The notes: generated by a model not told the origin, from the letters alone. Shown: positions 18,079 to 28,814, counted from the first letter of the stretch. The stretch: 64,000 nucleotides of DNA from Candidatus Phytoplasma melaleucae (GCF_030588185.1 NZ_JAOSID010000001.1:1-64000); one strand, 5' to 3'. A program made the numbers and translations.

Positions 18079-19890
18079 TTATTTTAGTACTGTTGATCTA
18101 CGGCAATCAACAGAAAGTTTTAATTCTGTTCTGGGAGAAAGGCTATTTTCAAAAATCTTGGGGCCAGGTGCTACTTGTTGTCTTTTATATTGATTTATAT
18201 AAAATTGTGTCAAATAATCTTCTGTCAAAAATAAACTTTTTTCTGCAGATAAAAGAAAAGTTTTTTCTATTAAAAAAGAAATTTTATTTTTAGTGAAACT
18301 ATATTTTAAGTAATAATATAAAATAAAATCTTGAATGATAACTTTCTCAGTTAAAAAACACTCTATTTGTTGTAAATAAAATTTTTTTAATTTGCGGCTT
18401 AATGAAAAAGTATTTTGTTTGAAATGAAATAAAATTAATTCTGTCATTGAGGTATTAGATAATCCGCTATTGACGTTATATATAAAATCATAGTTATATA
18501 ACCTTGGGCTTAATTGGCCTAGAGATATGTTAGATAAATTATCGTTCTCCAATAAAACAATATTCTTTTGACATTGGGATTCAACTTTTTCTAACTTAGT
18601 TAAATAATTTAAAATCATTCTGTTATTCCGTTTAATGCGTGTAGTTTTATCTTTAGACAATGAATGATTAATAATATTTTTGATACCTGATTTAAGCAAA
18701 AATTTTTTCATTAAAATAACAAATTCTTTATTATCATTATAATAATCTAAAATAACAATCAAATCATCCCATGGTTTTTTATTAACTTGAAAACTTTGGA
18801 TAACCACTAAAAGAGTTATCAAATCGCTGAATTTTACAGTTATTGGCAAAACTACCCTACTGTTTTCAAGAGAGTATAATTTATTTTGTAGGAATAAACA
18901 TTGTAATTGATTAGATAATTTTAATTGTTCAGATAATTTATTTTGTGGCAAAAAAGGCTTTTTAGAAAAAGGTCTTTCAAATTCATAAATATCATTTTCT
19001 ATTATTTGAAAATAAGATTTCCATAAAAAAGAGTTTTTGCCTATTTTTTGATCTGCGTAAGTGGTATCAATTTTACGTTGATGTTTAATAGCATCTATTG
19101 ACACATCAACTATTAAATTAGTATCTGTATTAAAAATATCTTTTTCCCCAATAACCTCCCCTAAAACTGCTGCAATTTTATGATTGGAAAATACTGCATC
19201 GTCTGACGATTCTGTTGTACCATTACTAGTGTAAAAATATCCTCCAATTTGTTTTCGAGAATGATTGACAACTGCCATACGTCTTAATTCTTTTTTACCA
19301 ATATGCTCAGTCGAAGCAGACAGATTAAAAATTAAGTGCGCTCCATTAAGAGTTAATAAATCACTAGGAGATTCCATTGTCCATAAATCCTGACAAATTT
19401 CTACTCCGAAACTAATATCAAAAAATTGATTCACAAATAAAATATTTCCGATAGGAACCTTTTGTTCTAAAAAAACAACTTCTTGCGTTTCGATTATTTT
19501 ACCAGATTGAAACCATCTTTTTTCGCTAAATTCTTTGTAGTTCGGAATAACTTGTTTAGGGACAATTCCCAAAATTTTCTTTTTTTGTATAACTACAGCC
19601 ACATTAAAAATAACTTCTCCTAAAATAAAAGGCATACCAATTAGGTATACGCCTTCAAAAGAAACATTATCAAGAATATATACCAAAGAAATCAAATTTT
19701 CCTGATAAAAAGCATTTTCGAAAAAAAAATCTCCTACTGTATAACCACTTAAACATAATTCAGGGAATAAAACAAAACTTGCTTTGCTATTGTTTAAAAT
19801 GTTAACAATTGTTTTGGCATTTGCCAAAGTATCACCTAAAGATAAATTTGGGTTAGATAATTCGATTTTAATAAAACCATTTTTGTACAT
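18079..19890 (-). CDS. nadE: NAD synthetase, glutamine-dependent type, with degenerate synthetase domain
   Basis: 603 residues in the two-domain architecture. The N-terminal nitrilase/glutaminase domain keeps its triad E44 (FPELCLSGY), K112 (VPKQ) and C166 (GVEICQDLW). The C-terminal domain aligns by eye to NAD synthase, including the ending GPKIFENSLSPR. However, the PP-loop SGGxDS is replaced by ITVKFSD (350-356), and the usual TGDLSE and DHMS-type ligand motifs read ENDNLSN and YDFIYNV. The frame is full length, so this is not simple pseudogenisation. Whether it still makes NAD is doubtful. It lies directly upstream of mnmA. Confidence 0.8.
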   Translation of the reverse strand: MYKNGFIKIELSNPNLSLGDTLANAKTIVNILNNSKASFVLFPELCLSGYTVGDFFFENAFYQENLISLVYILDNVSFEGVYLIGMPFILGEVIFNVAVVIQKKKILGIVPKQVIPNYKEFSEKRWFQSGKIIETQEVVFLEQKVPIGNILFVNQFFDISFGVEICQDLWTMESPSDLLTLNGAHLIFNLSASTEHIGKKELRRMAVVNHSRKQIGGYFYTSNGTTESSDDAVFSNHKIAAVLGEVIGEKDIFNTDTNLIVDVSIDAIKHQRKIDTTYADQKIGKNSFLWKSYFQIIENDIYEFERPFSKKPFLPQNKLSEQLKLSNQLQCLFLQNKLYSLENSRVVLPITVKFSDLITLLVVIQSFQVNKKPWDDLIVILDYYNDNKEFVILMKKFLLKSGIKNIINHSLSKDKTTRIKRNNRMILNYLTKLEKVESQCQKNIVLLENDNLSNISLGQLSPRLYNYDFIYNVNSGLSNTSMTELILFHFKQNTFSLSRKLKKFYLQQIECFLTEKVIIQDFILYYYLKYSFTKNKISFLIEKTFLLSAEKSLFLTEDYLTQFYINQYKRQQVAPGPKIFENSLSPRTELKLSVDCRRSTVLK

Positions 19891-20000
19891 TTATTTATGA
19901 CAAACCCTTTCTAATGAAGTAAATAATATAATTCAAAAATTTTTTAATATTACATAAAATTTTAATTTTATATAAAAAAACTTTTATCATCCTAAATTAT

Positions 20001-20726
20001 TTACTTTGTCGTTTTTTTTAAAATTTTTAATTTAACTCTTTTTTCCATTATTAATCCAATAATAAAAACAGATACTAATGATAATAAAAGTCTTAAGAAC
20101 ATTTCCATAAAAACACTTATCCAATTATAATGTTCAATACTTTCTAGTACTGCAGAAATCAATATTAGTAAACCATCTGTTATGAATGAAATAGTAATAA
20201 AATTCATCCCATAACCATCTTTTAAAATTTGTTGAAAAATATCCATTCCACCGGTAGTATATCCAAGTTTCCTAATTTCTGAGAGAGTAAGTCCGATAAA
20301 AAAACCTCCTATAACAGAAGCAACCATTAACTTAAAGTATTTGTTATCAAAAGAAAACATGTCTAAAAATGTAACTTTTGTTGCATTAAATATCCAAGAT
20401 AATAAAAATATAACTAAATTTAAAATTATTACTAAAAATACAGTTTTGCCTACAAAATCTTTACCACAACATCGGTATCCAATAATTAGAGCTACAATAT
20501 TATAAAAAAACATAAAAAAAGTTATAACTAAATTGGAAGTAAAAATATCTTTTTTTGTTATAAATACTAATATCTTGCTGGTGATCATTGACAAACCATC
20601 TATTCCTCCTGTATTCAACTTACTTCCAAATGTAAATAAATAGATAGATAAAGCTAAGCCAATATCATTTAAAATAAGTAAGAACCATCGAGATTTATTA
20701 AAATTTAAAAATTTGTCTTGCTTCAT
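20001..20726 (-). CDS. YitT-family membrane protein
   Basis: About 241 residues with five or six transmembrane helices. Family signatures are the early GGIDGLSMITSKI and the later LGYTTGGMDIFQQIL. The soluble C-terminal DUF2179 domain of the Bacillus proteins is absent. The function of the family is not established; a transport role is often suggested. The ATG at 20726 is chosen because GAGGAA lies about 7 bases before it; the frame extends to a TTG at 20741. It follows prfB by about 70 bp. Confidence 0.75.
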   Translation of the reverse strand: MKQDKFLNFNKSRWFLLILNDIGLALSIYLFTFGSKLNTGGIDGLSMITSKILVFITKKDIFTSNLVITFFMFFYNIVALIIGYRCCGKDFVGKTVFLVIILNLVIFLLSWIFNATKVTFLDMFSFDNKYFKLMVASVIGGFFIGLTLSEIRKLGYTTGGMDIFQQILKDGYGMNFITISFITDGLLILISAVLESIEHYNWISVFMEMFLRLLLSLVSVFIIGLIMEKRVKLKILKKTTK

Positions 20727-20797
20727 ATTTTCATTCCTCAAAAAAATTTTTTGTCTCTTGAAAAGCCAATATCAGAATTAACAAGATAAATCATTTT

Positions 20798-21901
20798 CTA
20801 TTTTTTTCTCAGAAAAGCATTAATAAAATCATCTAAATTACCGTCCATGACATCACTGATATTAGATAATTCATAATTAGTCCTGTGATCTTTGACCATT
20901 TGATAAGGATGGAAAATATAACTTCTTATTTGTGATCCCCAACTGATGTCTTTTTGTCCGGCCTTAAATTCTCTTTCTTTTTCCTTTTGTTCTTTAACAG
21001 CTAATTGCAACAATTTAGTTTTTAAAATTTGTAAAGCTTTTTCTCTATTTTTAATCTGGCTTCTCTCATTTTGGCAATTAACAACAGTATTTGTAGGTAA
21101 GTGGGTGATTCTTACAGCTGAATCAGTGGTATTAACATGTTGACCACCAGCCCCACTACTTCTAAATACATCTATTCTTAGATCTTGTTCTCTAATATCT
21201 ATCTTGATCTCATCGTTAATTTCAGGCAATATATCACAAGAAGCAAAAGAAGTATGTCTTCTAGCATTAGCATCAAAAGGCGAAATTCTAACTAACCGAT
21301 GTACTCCTTTTTCTGCTTTTAAATGCCCATAAGCATAATTGCCTTTGATCAGAAGGCTAACTGTTTTTAACCCTGCTTCTTCGCTTGGTTGTAAATGAAG
21401 AATCTCAACTTTAAAATTTTTTTTTTGTGCATATTTTTGATACATACGAAATAATATTTCGCACCAATCTTGGGATTCTATGCCTCCGGCTCCAGAATGC
21501 AACATTAAAATAGCATTATTTTCATCGTAAGGTTGATTTAATAAAATTTCAATTTCCAAACTTCTAACATCTTTTTTAATCTTTTGCAATTCTTCTGATA
21601 AAAATAAAAAATCTTGATTTTCTTCGTTACTTTCTGCTAATTCAAATAAAATAATTAAATCATCATATCTTTTTTTTAAATCTAAAAAACGATTAATTTC
21701 ATTTTTTAATTTATGTAATTCTTGCGCAACACTAACCGAATTTGTATTTTTATTCCAAAAATCAGATTGTTCCATTAATTGGCTTAATTCAGATATTTTT
21801 TGGATTTTTAGTTCTAAGTTTATATTTTGTTCAAGATGAGATAGAGTTATATTTAAATTATTTAAAATCTGATTAATTTCATATTTGTCCATTTTGATCA
21901 A
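20798..21901 (-). CDS. prfB: Peptide chain release factor 2, encoded without a frameshift
   Basis: 367 residues with the catalytic GGQ loop in SSGAGGQHVNTTDSAVRI and the conserved core HSGAGGIESQDW. RF2 reads UGA and UAA, so its presence supports UGA as a true stop here. Most bacteria make RF2 through a programmed +1 shift at an in-frame UGA near codon 26; this gene runs open through that region (LEQNINLELKIQKI) with no CTTTGA site. AAGGAG sits 7 bases before the TTG at 21901, which is therefore preferred over the ATG at 21892. It starts 30 bp after secA. Confidence 0.95.
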   Translation of the reverse strand: MIKMDKYEINQILNNLNITLSHLEQNINLELKIQKISELSQLMEQSDFWNKNTNSVSVAQELHKLKNEINRFLDLKKRYDDLIILFELAESNEENQDFLFLSEELQKIKKDVRSLEIEILLNQPYDENNAILMLHSGAGGIESQDWCEILFRMYQKYAQKKNFKVEILHLQPSEEAGLKTVSLLIKGNYAYGHLKAEKGVHRLVRISPFDANARRHTSFASCDILPEINDEIKIDIREQDLRIDVFRSSGAGGQHVNTTDSAVRITHLPTNTVVNCQNERSQIKNREKALQILKTKLLQLAVKEQKEKEREFKAGQKDISWGSQIRSYIFHPYQMVKDHRTNYELSNISDVMDGNLDDFINAFLRKK

Positions 21902-21931
21902 TAAAAAACTCCTTTTATAAAAAAAAAGATT

Positions 21932-24445
21932 TTAATTCCAAGGTTTTTTCATATTTCTGATATTTCTTTTTCTTTTGGTATATTGTTCATGAGATTTAAC
22001 AGGCGGTTCAACCATTAAATCAGATTGTAATGACGAAGTTAACATGTTATTTAAAACAGAAAATTTTAAAATCATTTTTGTAATATTTATGGAGATATTT
22101 TCTATCATCTGATTAAAGAATTTTTGTCCTTCGTTTTGATAAACAGTTAAAATATTTTGTTGACCGTAACTTAAAAAACTAATACTCTTTCTCAAAACAT
22201 TCATATCATTGATATGACTTTTAAACTGATTATCAATATTTATTAACATAATTAATCTTAACATATTTGAATAATGTTTTTCGCCAAGTATAATAAGTTT
22301 GTTTTTTTGTTTTTGTAAAAGATATTCAGTTTTTCTAGCAATTATAGGTTCTACTTCTTCGAAAGTAATTGTTTTTAAATCGAATTCTTCTGCGCTAAAG
22401 GTATTTTTTGGAAAAAAAGTCATTTCTAAATAATCAATAAGTTTTTGGATATTGCATTTGCTTTTATCATTATTTTTATTTGAGAAAAAATTTCTTATTT
22501 TTTGATTTAAGGTTGTTTGTATAACAGTTAAAGCTAATTTTTCTACATCATGAGATACTAGAATATCTTTTCTTTGTTGATAAATAATTTCTCTTTGTAA
22601 TTTAAGAACAGAATCAAATTGTAATACAAATTTTCGGTATTCGAAATTAGAAGATTCAATTTTTTTTTGTATATTAGTAAATAAATTTGTTAAAAATTGC
22701 GAAGAAATATTATTTTTATTTTTGTCATTTGTTTGTAACAAAGAGATCAATTTGGCAATTTTAGAAGCACCAAAACGTTTTACAAGTTCGTCTTCTGCAG
22801 AAACAAAAAATTGTGAATAACCAGGATCTCCTTGGCGTCCGGCACGCCCTCTTAGTTGATTATCAATTCTTCTTACTTCATGTCTTTCAGTGCCTAAAAC
22901 TGCTAACCCTCCGAGTTCTACAACACCTTCTCCTAAACAAATATCAGTGCCACGACCAGCCATGTTAGTAGCTATAGTAACTGAGCCTTTTCTGCCTGCT
23001 TTAGCAATTATTTCAGATTCTTTTTCATGATTTTTAGCATTTAAAACCTCATGAGGTATTCTTCTTTTTCTTAAATACTTAGAAATTTCTTCTGAAACTT
23101 CTACAGTAACTGTCCCAATTAAAATAGGTTGTTGTTTAGCATGTCTAATTTCAATATCTGCTAATAGAGCTTGCCACTTATCTTTTAAAGTTAAAAAAAC
23201 CAAATCTTGAGCATCTTCTCTAATCATTAATTTATTAGTAGGTATTTCGATTACTTTCATTCCATATATACTAAAAAATTCTTTTTCTTCTGTTTTAGCT
23301 GTTCCAGTCATCCCTGATATTTTATTATAAATTCGAAATAAATTTTGATAAGTGATAAGAGCAGAAATTTCAGTTTCTTCTTTAATAGGACATCTCTCTT
23401 TAGCTTCCAAGGCTTGATGTAACCCATCGCTAAATTGACGTCCAATTAAAATTCTTCCTGTAAATTGATCAATAATTAAAATTTGTTCTTTATCAACTAA
23501 ATAATCTTTATTTCTTTCCATAATAAAACAAGCTTTTAAAGCATTTTTAATAAAATGTAATAAAAGGGCATTATCATTGCTATAAAAATTACTAATTTTA
23601 AAAAAAGATTCTGCTTTTTTAATGCCTTCTTCTGTTAATTCAATTGTTCTAGATTCCAAATCAATAATATAATGATCAGATTTAAGACTTTTAGCAAAAC
23701 GATCAGCATCTCGATAAAATTTTCTGCCTTTACGAATATTATCAGAAATAATAAGAGGGGTTCGGGCTTCGTCTATTAAAATAGAATCTACTTCGTCAAT
23801 AATAACGTAATCATAATTTCGCTTCATTAAAACATTAGAAATATCACTTTCCATGTTATCTCTTAAATAATCAAAACCTAATTCACTATTAGTAGAATAA
23901 AGTATATCGCAATTGTAAGCTATCTTTTTTTGTTGGATACTTTGATTTTTAGTATTTAATCCTACAGACATACCTAAAAAACGAAAAATATCTCCTATCG
24001 CTCCTTCAGCTTCACGGCGCGCTAAATATTCATTTACAGTGACAATGTGTACACTTTTACCACTTAAAGCGTTCAAATAAGCAGGCATTACAGAAGTTAA
24101 AGTTTTACCTTCCCCTGTTTTCATTTCTGCAATATGTCCTTGATGTAAAATAATAGCTCCTAAAAGTTGGACATAATAAGGAGTTAATTTAGTAACCCTT
24201 TTAGAAGCTTCTCTTACAAGAGCAAATGCTTCCACTAGTAATTCATCTAAAGAAACCCCTTCTTGAATAAGCTTTTTTAATCTTTCGGTTTCTCTGGGAA
24301 AATCTTGGTCTTTTAGTTGAGCTTTTATATCACTTAATTGTTCGATTTGATGAGCTATTAAACGAATACTTTTTAAATGTTTATGCGAAGAAGCAAAAAA
24401 ACTTTTTACAAAAAACCAGATTTTTTTATACAAACTCAGTATCAC
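21932..24445 (-). CDS. secA: Preprotein translocase ATPase SecA
   Basis: 837 residues. DEAD motor with MKTGEGKT (Walker A), [14 protein letters not shown] (Walker B region), [14 protein letters not shown] and [10 protein letters not shown], plus the substrate-crosslinking and helical domains. The C-terminus ends in a basic tail ([16 protein letters not shown]) without the zinc-binding cysteines found in many SecA proteins. It drives Sec-dependent secretion, the route used by phytoplasma effectors. The start is GTG at 24445 with AAGG close by. First gene of secA-prfB-yitT. Confidence 0.97.
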   Translation of the reverse strand: MILSLYKKIWFFVKSFFASSHKHLKSIRLIAHQIEQLSDIKAQLKDQDFPRETERLKKLIQEGVSLDELLVEAFALVREASKRVTKLTPYYVQLLGAIILHQGHIAEMKTGEGKTLTSVMPAYLNALSGKSVHIVTVNEYLARREAEGAIGDIFRFLGMSVGLNTKNQSIQQKKIAYNCDILYSTNSELGFDYLRDNMESDISNVLMKRNYDYVIIDEVDSILIDEARTPLIISDNIRKGRKFYRDADRFAKSLKSDHYIIDLESRTIELTEEGIKKAESFFKISNFYSNDNALLLHFIKNALKACFIMERNKDYLVDKEQILIIDQFTGRILIGRQFSDGLHQALEAKERCPIKEETEISALITYQNLFRIYNKISGMTGTAKTEEKEFFSIYGMKVIEIPTNKLMIREDAQDLVFLTLKDKWQALLADIEIRHAKQQPILIGTVTVEVSEEISKYLRKRRIPHEVLNAKNHEKESEIIAKAGRKGSVTIATNMAGRGTDICLGEGVVELGGLAVLGTERHEVRRIDNQLRGRAGRQGDPGYSQFFVSAEDELVKRFGASKIAKLISLLQTNDKNKNNISSQFLTNLFTNIQKKIESSNFEYRKFVLQFDSVLKLQREIIYQQRKDILVSHDVEKLALTVIQTTLNQKIRNFFSNKNNDKSKCNIQKLIDYLEMTFFPKNTFSAEEFDLKTITFEEVEPIIARKTEYLLQKQKNKLIILGEKHYSNMLRLIMLINIDNQFKSHINDMNVLRKSISFLSYGQQNILTVYQNEGQKFFNQMIENISINITKMILKFSVLNNMLTSSLQSDLMVEPPVKSHEQYTKRKRNIRNMKKPWN

Positions 24446-25014
24446 GAGCCTTAATTCCTTTGCTTAAAAAAATAATAATACAATTTACAAGCAAATAAGA
24501 TTCTATTATCTGCATCACTAAAATAAATACATTTAAATGGTTTTAGTTGAAAAATATAAAAAAAACTTAATGAAACAATGAAAAAACTATTTTCTGATTT
24601 AAAAGCTAAGGACTCTTTAGTAAAAACAAGAAAAAATATTTTTTCAATAAAATTTAGTTCTTTTCAAATTCTTTTTAATTATATCAAAATTGAACAATTA
24701 TAAATTAACTTTTAACTATTTGCATTAATAATATGTTACTTTTTGTAATGAATTTTAATAAAAAATCATTTATTCTAAACACAAGAATTCTTAATAATAT
24801 AACAATACTTATATATCAGACTCATTAATAACGGATAATAAACCTATTCCATGTCTTTTTTTTATAAAAAGTGCTTTTTTAATTATCTTTACGTGTTATC
24901 ATACGTTGTAACAACATTTTCATAAAAGGAGATAAGATTATTATATCCATCAAAAAAACTAAATGTTAATTATAAGTTTAAAATATCTAAAACAGAAAGT
25001 ACATAATCAAATAT
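24446..25014. other. Intergenic region between divergent genes
   Basis: 569 bp between secA (-) and the repeat-protein gene at 25015 (+). Only very short ORFs without ribosome-binding sites occur, such as a 41-codon one at 24578. An orphan Shine-Dalgarno-like AAAAGGAG near 24924-24931 is followed by no start codon or ORF, which suggests an eroded gene. Promoters for both flanking genes should lie here but are not distinct. Confidence 0.4.
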
Positions 25015-25554
25015 ATGCTAATCAGTCTATTTAATAAAAATAAATATAAGATATTTTTGTGGATATTTGTTTTTTTTACTATTTTACATGTTTATAATTC
25101 TGAACGTCAATTTTTTAATCATCTTAAATTCACATATCATGTAAAAAATAAAGAAATATTTTCTCATCAAAATTATCAAAAAATACAAGAATTTAATGAA
25201 AACCAAATTTTAATTAAAGAAACTCTTCTTTTAAAAGAAGAAAATAATATATTTACACTATACATTAAAGATTTTTATCCGAATGGCAACTTAAAAAAAG
25301 TTGTTGAAAATTATTTTCAAACTAATCAGTTACATTTTATTCGAAATTATAATCAATATGGTGTTGTATATGAAGGAGTAACATATAATCTTCAAGAAAA
25401 AAAAATAGGTGATATTAAAATGTTCTCGGATGAAGGGTTCATACAAGAAACAATTTTTTATGATCATCAAGATGATGTATTTCAAATATTGGAATATCTT
25501 CCTGATGGAAAGTTATTAAGTTCTTTTACACACAGTTTTGACTCGCATGACTAA
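25015..25554 (+). CDS. Membrane-anchored repeat protein, YwqK/DUF2963-like
   Basis: 179 residues, not firmly recognised. One N-terminal hydrophobic segment (about residues 12-27, IFLWIFVFFTILHVY) is followed by a hydrophilic exterior with irregular units such as YIKDFYPNGNLKKVVENY, MFSDEGFIQETIFYDH and EYLPDGKLLSSFTH. The pattern aromatic-x-x-x-G-x-L-x is that of MORN/YwqK and phytoplasma DUF2963 proteins. Likely exposed outside the cell or secreted. No clear ribosome-binding site precedes the ATG. It stands alone in an eroded neighbourhood. Confidence 0.55.
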   Translation: MLISLFNKNKYKIFLWIFVFFTILHVYNSERQFFNHLKFTYHVKNKEIFSHQNYQKIQEFNENQILIKETLLLKEENNIFTLYIKDFYPNGNLKKVVENYFQTNQLHFIRNYNQYGVVYEGVTYNLQEKKIGDIKMFSDEGFIQETIFYDHQDDVFQILEYLPDGKLLSSFTHSFDSHD

Positions 25555-26120
25555 AAAGGAAAAAAGAGTACCTTGTTAGCATGTACTAAATCATAAATCA
25601 ACGACATTTACAAATTTAATGTAATAAAGTTAAAAAGCAGCGAAGTGTTGTTATAGAGAGTTATGTATTATATAAAACAACCTTTAAAATGAACTTTAAA
25701 GTTGAAATACCTACCTACTATATAGAAAAAACACAAAAGAACACAAAGAAAAACTTTAGTAAAGGAAATTAAAAGTTATAAACCAGAAGTAGATATAATC
25801 AAAGTTAAATTAAAATATATCAAAACATATTTAAATAAAAGAAAATACAAGATGCATAAGTTGTCATTGTTATTAGCTAACAAGAACTAGCAAAAAAAGT
25901 TTGATGATAACCTAATAAACAAAAATAATTAACTCGACGAACTCTAACATTAACATTGCTTTTGTATGTTATCATTACAAAAACTATTTATTTAAAAAGG
26001 AGGATTTAATAGATTAAATTTTTTTATCTAAGTGTTTCAACGCGTAATGTAATGTCCAAACTCGAAATAATAAACAGAAAATAAAAATTATTATAACAAT
26101 TCATTCTAATTTAATTAGAT
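25555..26120. other. Eroded intergenic region with a possible gene remnant
   Basis: 566 bp with no intact gene. The plus strand holds an open stretch of about 55 codons ending near 25890 whose translation looks protein-like (EIKSYKPEVDIIKVKLKYI) but has no start or ribosome-binding site. A strong orphan AAAAAGGAGG at about 25994-26002 has no ORF behind it. This looks like decayed coding DNA; its origin could not be recognised. Confidence 0.35.
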
Positions 26121-26567
26121 TTATTTTTTGTTTTTAAGAATTTCTTTGATTTCATTTAAAACTGCAATTTGTTCTTTTTCTTTTAAAGAAATACTACTGT
26201 GTGTAGTTTGTTGTGCTTGAGGATTAGTTTGATAGTGTTTTTTGATTTGTTTAGAAAAATAACATAGAACTATATAAATAGCCAAAGAAACTGATAAAAA
26301 TTCAAAAACATTCTGCATAAAATTGCCATAATTAATAGAAATTTCGCTATTCAATTTGATTTTTAAATCTTTTAAGGAATAATGACTATTAAAAATCCAA
26401 GTAATAGGAGGCATAATAATGTCTGTAGAAAGAGAACTTACAACTTTAGTAAATAACTGTCCCATAATAAATGCAATAGCTAACTTAACAACATCGCCTT
26501 TATTTATAAAATCTTGAAATCCTTTTTTAAATTCTTTTATCTTATTAAGATTTATTTTATCAGACAT
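26121..26567 (-). CDS. mscL: Large-conductance mechanosensitive channel MscL
   Basis: 148 residues with the MscL pattern: amphipathic N-terminus, then FKKGFQDFINKGDVVKLAIAFIMGQLFTKVVSSLSTDIIMPPI (first transmembrane helix and loop start), a second helix near VFEFLSVSLAIYIVLCYF, and a charged C-terminal helix. It opens under membrane tension to release osmolytes, useful when moving between plant phloem and insect. The ATG at 26567 is chosen because AAAAGGAG lies 8 bases before it; the frame extends 18 codons further without support. Confidence 0.9.
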   Translation of the reverse strand: MSDKINLNKIKEFKKGFQDFINKGDVVKLAIAFIMGQLFTKVVSSLSTDIIMPPITWIFNSHYSLKDLKIKLNSEISINYGNFMQNVFEFLSVSLAIYIVLCYFSKQIKKHYQTNPQAQQTTHSSISLKEKEQIAVLNEIKEILKNKK

Positions 26568-27104
26568 AAAATTTCTCCTTTTTATCAAAAAAATACTATC
26601 TTTAATTATTTTAATTAACATAACATATTAATTTAACTGTTAAATCTATAAATTTAAACTATTTATAAATACAATAATCTTGACCTAAAATTTTTTTAAT
26701 TTAATTCGTCTATCTATTATCATAGATCCACTTTACTTCGCTTCTTTAAAATTTCATCCGTATTCAGTTAAAATTATAACACATAAATAACTTTGTCACG
26801 CATGCCCATTTTAGTTTTTTCTATTTTTTTATCTTTCTAAAATTAGAAATGTAAATATTATGAAATGTTAAAAAAAGTTCAACACTAACAAAATTCAGCA
26901 TATTTATCTTCTGGAAAAACTTGATTATACTAAATTTTATCTATTTTAAGTTCATAATGATGTTTTAAGTTAGTTTACTATATAAATTCATTCGTCTTCA
27001 GCAAGAAATAACTTATAATGCGTTAATAATTAATAATTTTCTAAACTCTGGAATGAGAATGTGAAAAAACAATCTAAAAAGAAAGGTTAAATTTATTTTA
27101 AGTC
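26568..27104. other. Intergenic region between divergent genes
   Basis: 537 bp between mscL (-) and the ABC transporter gene (+). No ORF, RNA or repeat of note was found. AAAGG at about 27080-27085 is the probable ribosome-binding site of the transporter gene. Confidence 0.5.
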
Positions 27105-28739
27105 ATGATTAGAATAAGAGATGTTATTAAAAAATATGTTATTACAGAAGGCAATAGTTTTTTCCAAAGAGAAGAAGTTTATAATGGGCTAGAAAATGTG
27201 TCTTTAAATTTTCCTGATAATGGTATGTTTTTTATTTTAGGTAAGCATGGTTCTGGTAAATACACTTTATTAAATGTTATCGCAGGGATTGATAATGTAG
27301 ACAATGGTAGCATTACAGTTAATAATAAAAATATTGTTCCTTTTAGTCAAATAAAACTAGATAATTATAGAAATGCTATGATTAGCTTTATTTTCCAGAA
27401 TTGTAATCTAGTTGAAGATTTTAATGTCTTACAAAATATCGCTTTGGCTTCGGAATTACAAAATAAAGAAATAGATAAAAATGTATTAGCTAGTTTATTA
27501 AAAGAATTTGATTTTAATATCTCTTTATTAAATAGAAAAATACATCAATTATCAGGCGGGCAAAAACAAATTGTTGGAATTATTAGAGCTTTAATGAAAA
27601 AATCTCAAATAATTTTAGCTGACGAGCCTACTGGAAACCTAGATATGGGAATAAGTCAAAAAATATTTGATAAATTAAAGGCGATTTCCAAAGAAAAATT
27701 AGTTATTATTGTTACACATGATCAGACAATTGCTTATAAATATGCTGACCGTATTATCAAAATAAATAATAGTCATGTAGAAAATATTCTGGTTAGAAAA
27801 ACAAAACCACTACAAAACCAGATTCCTAGCCACAAAAAAGAAACAGCATCAAAAAAACTACCCATTACGGATTATGAAAATTATGAAGAATCTTTTTCTA
27901 ATGAATCTATATTTGATGAATTAAGTACAAATGTATTTTCTCATGCTAAAGAATTTGATTCTCTGCCTAGCCATTTATCTTTACAAAAAAAATTCAAAAT
28001 GACTTGGAATTTTCTCACAAAATCAAAAAGATTATTTATAACAAGTATTTTATATACAACAATGTTTTTTGCTCTTTATCATGTAAGACAAATTTCATTG
28101 GCAATAGGCCCAAAATATTTCGAACAAAAATCTATTTTTACAATCCCATACGAAATTTTCAATAATCTTCGTATAATATACGAAGATTACGGAACAAAAA
28201 TGACTTTCTTATTCGTTTATATGCCATACATAATATCTATATTAATTCTTTACAATACTTTCAACATAAATATCAAATTTAAGAAAAAAAACATAGGTAT
28301 TTTAAGATTATTAGGTGCTAACATTTTTACTGTATTTAAAATTATTTTAGTAGAATGTTTTTTATTTGCTTTTACTGTATTATTACTTACATATTTTATT
28401 ATCTGTACACAATTCCGATTTGAAAATCCCACTCCAAAACTAAATTATCCCAATTCTAATAGTTTCTTTTCATCTTATAAACCGATACCAGATAAATTTA
28501 ATGCAACAAAAGAAGATAGATATTTTTATTTACAAAAATTTGTAAGAGCAATAGGTATGCCACAAGGGAATTTTGCCATGCTTACTTTACAAGGATATTT
28601 TGCTGTGCCACCATTCATTAGATTTACAAAAATTATGTTTCTATCTTATCTACTTATTTTTTTCTTAAATTTAGTAAGTTTACTCTTGCCCCTCTTTAAA
28701 ATATCTATACTAAAACCTATTGAAATAATGAACAAATAG
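27105..28739 (+). CDS. MacB/FtsX-type ABC transporter with altered Walker A
   Basis: 544 residues. The N-terminal ATPase of the LolD/MacB class has GKHGSGKYT at 46-54, signature LSGGQ at 149-153, Walker B IILADEPTGNLD and the H-loop THD. The Walker A position that is normally Ser or Thr is Tyr53 (AAA TAC). The C-terminal half has four transmembrane segments in the FtsX arrangement, with a KKKNIGILRLLGANIFTVFK coupling loop and an external domain between helices 3 and 4. Such proteins move lipoproteins or peptides or act as mechanotransmitters. It stands alone; the substrate is unknown. Confidence 0.85.
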   Translation: MIRIRDVIKKYVITEGNSFFQREEVYNGLENVSLNFPDNGMFFILGKHGSGKYTLLNVIAGIDNVDNGSITVNNKNIVPFSQIKLDNYRNAMISFIFQNCNLVEDFNVLQNIALASELQNKEIDKNVLASLLKEFDFNISLLNRKIHQLSGGQKQIVGIIRALMKKSQIILADEPTGNLDMGISQKIFDKLKAISKEKLVIIVTHDQTIAYKYADRIIKINNSHVENILVRKTKPLQNQIPSHKKETASKKLPITDYENYEESFSNESIFDELSTNVFSHAKEFDSLPSHLSLQKKFKMTWNFLTKSKRLFITSILYTTMFFALYHVRQISLAIGPKYFEQKSIFTIPYEIFNNLRIIYEDYGTKMTFLFVYMPYIISILILYNTFNINIKFKKKNIGILRLLGANIFTVFKIILVECFLFAFTVLLLTYFIICTQFRFENPTPKLNYPNSNSFFSSYKPIPDKFNATKEDRYFYLQKFVRAIGMPQGNFAMLTLQGYFAVPPFIRFTKIMFLSYLLIFFLNLVSLLLPLFKISILKPIEIMNK

Positions 28740-28814
28740 ATCTTTTCATAAATAACAATCTTTTTTAGCTAAGGCAAGAAAATTTAGAAACTTTCTTTCT
28801 TTTTTCAGTAGTAA

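Noticed and set aside
26568-26621. 18-codon N-terminal extension of MscL
   Set aside because: A strong ribosome-binding site directly precedes the internal ATG at 26567, and the shorter form matches the family start.
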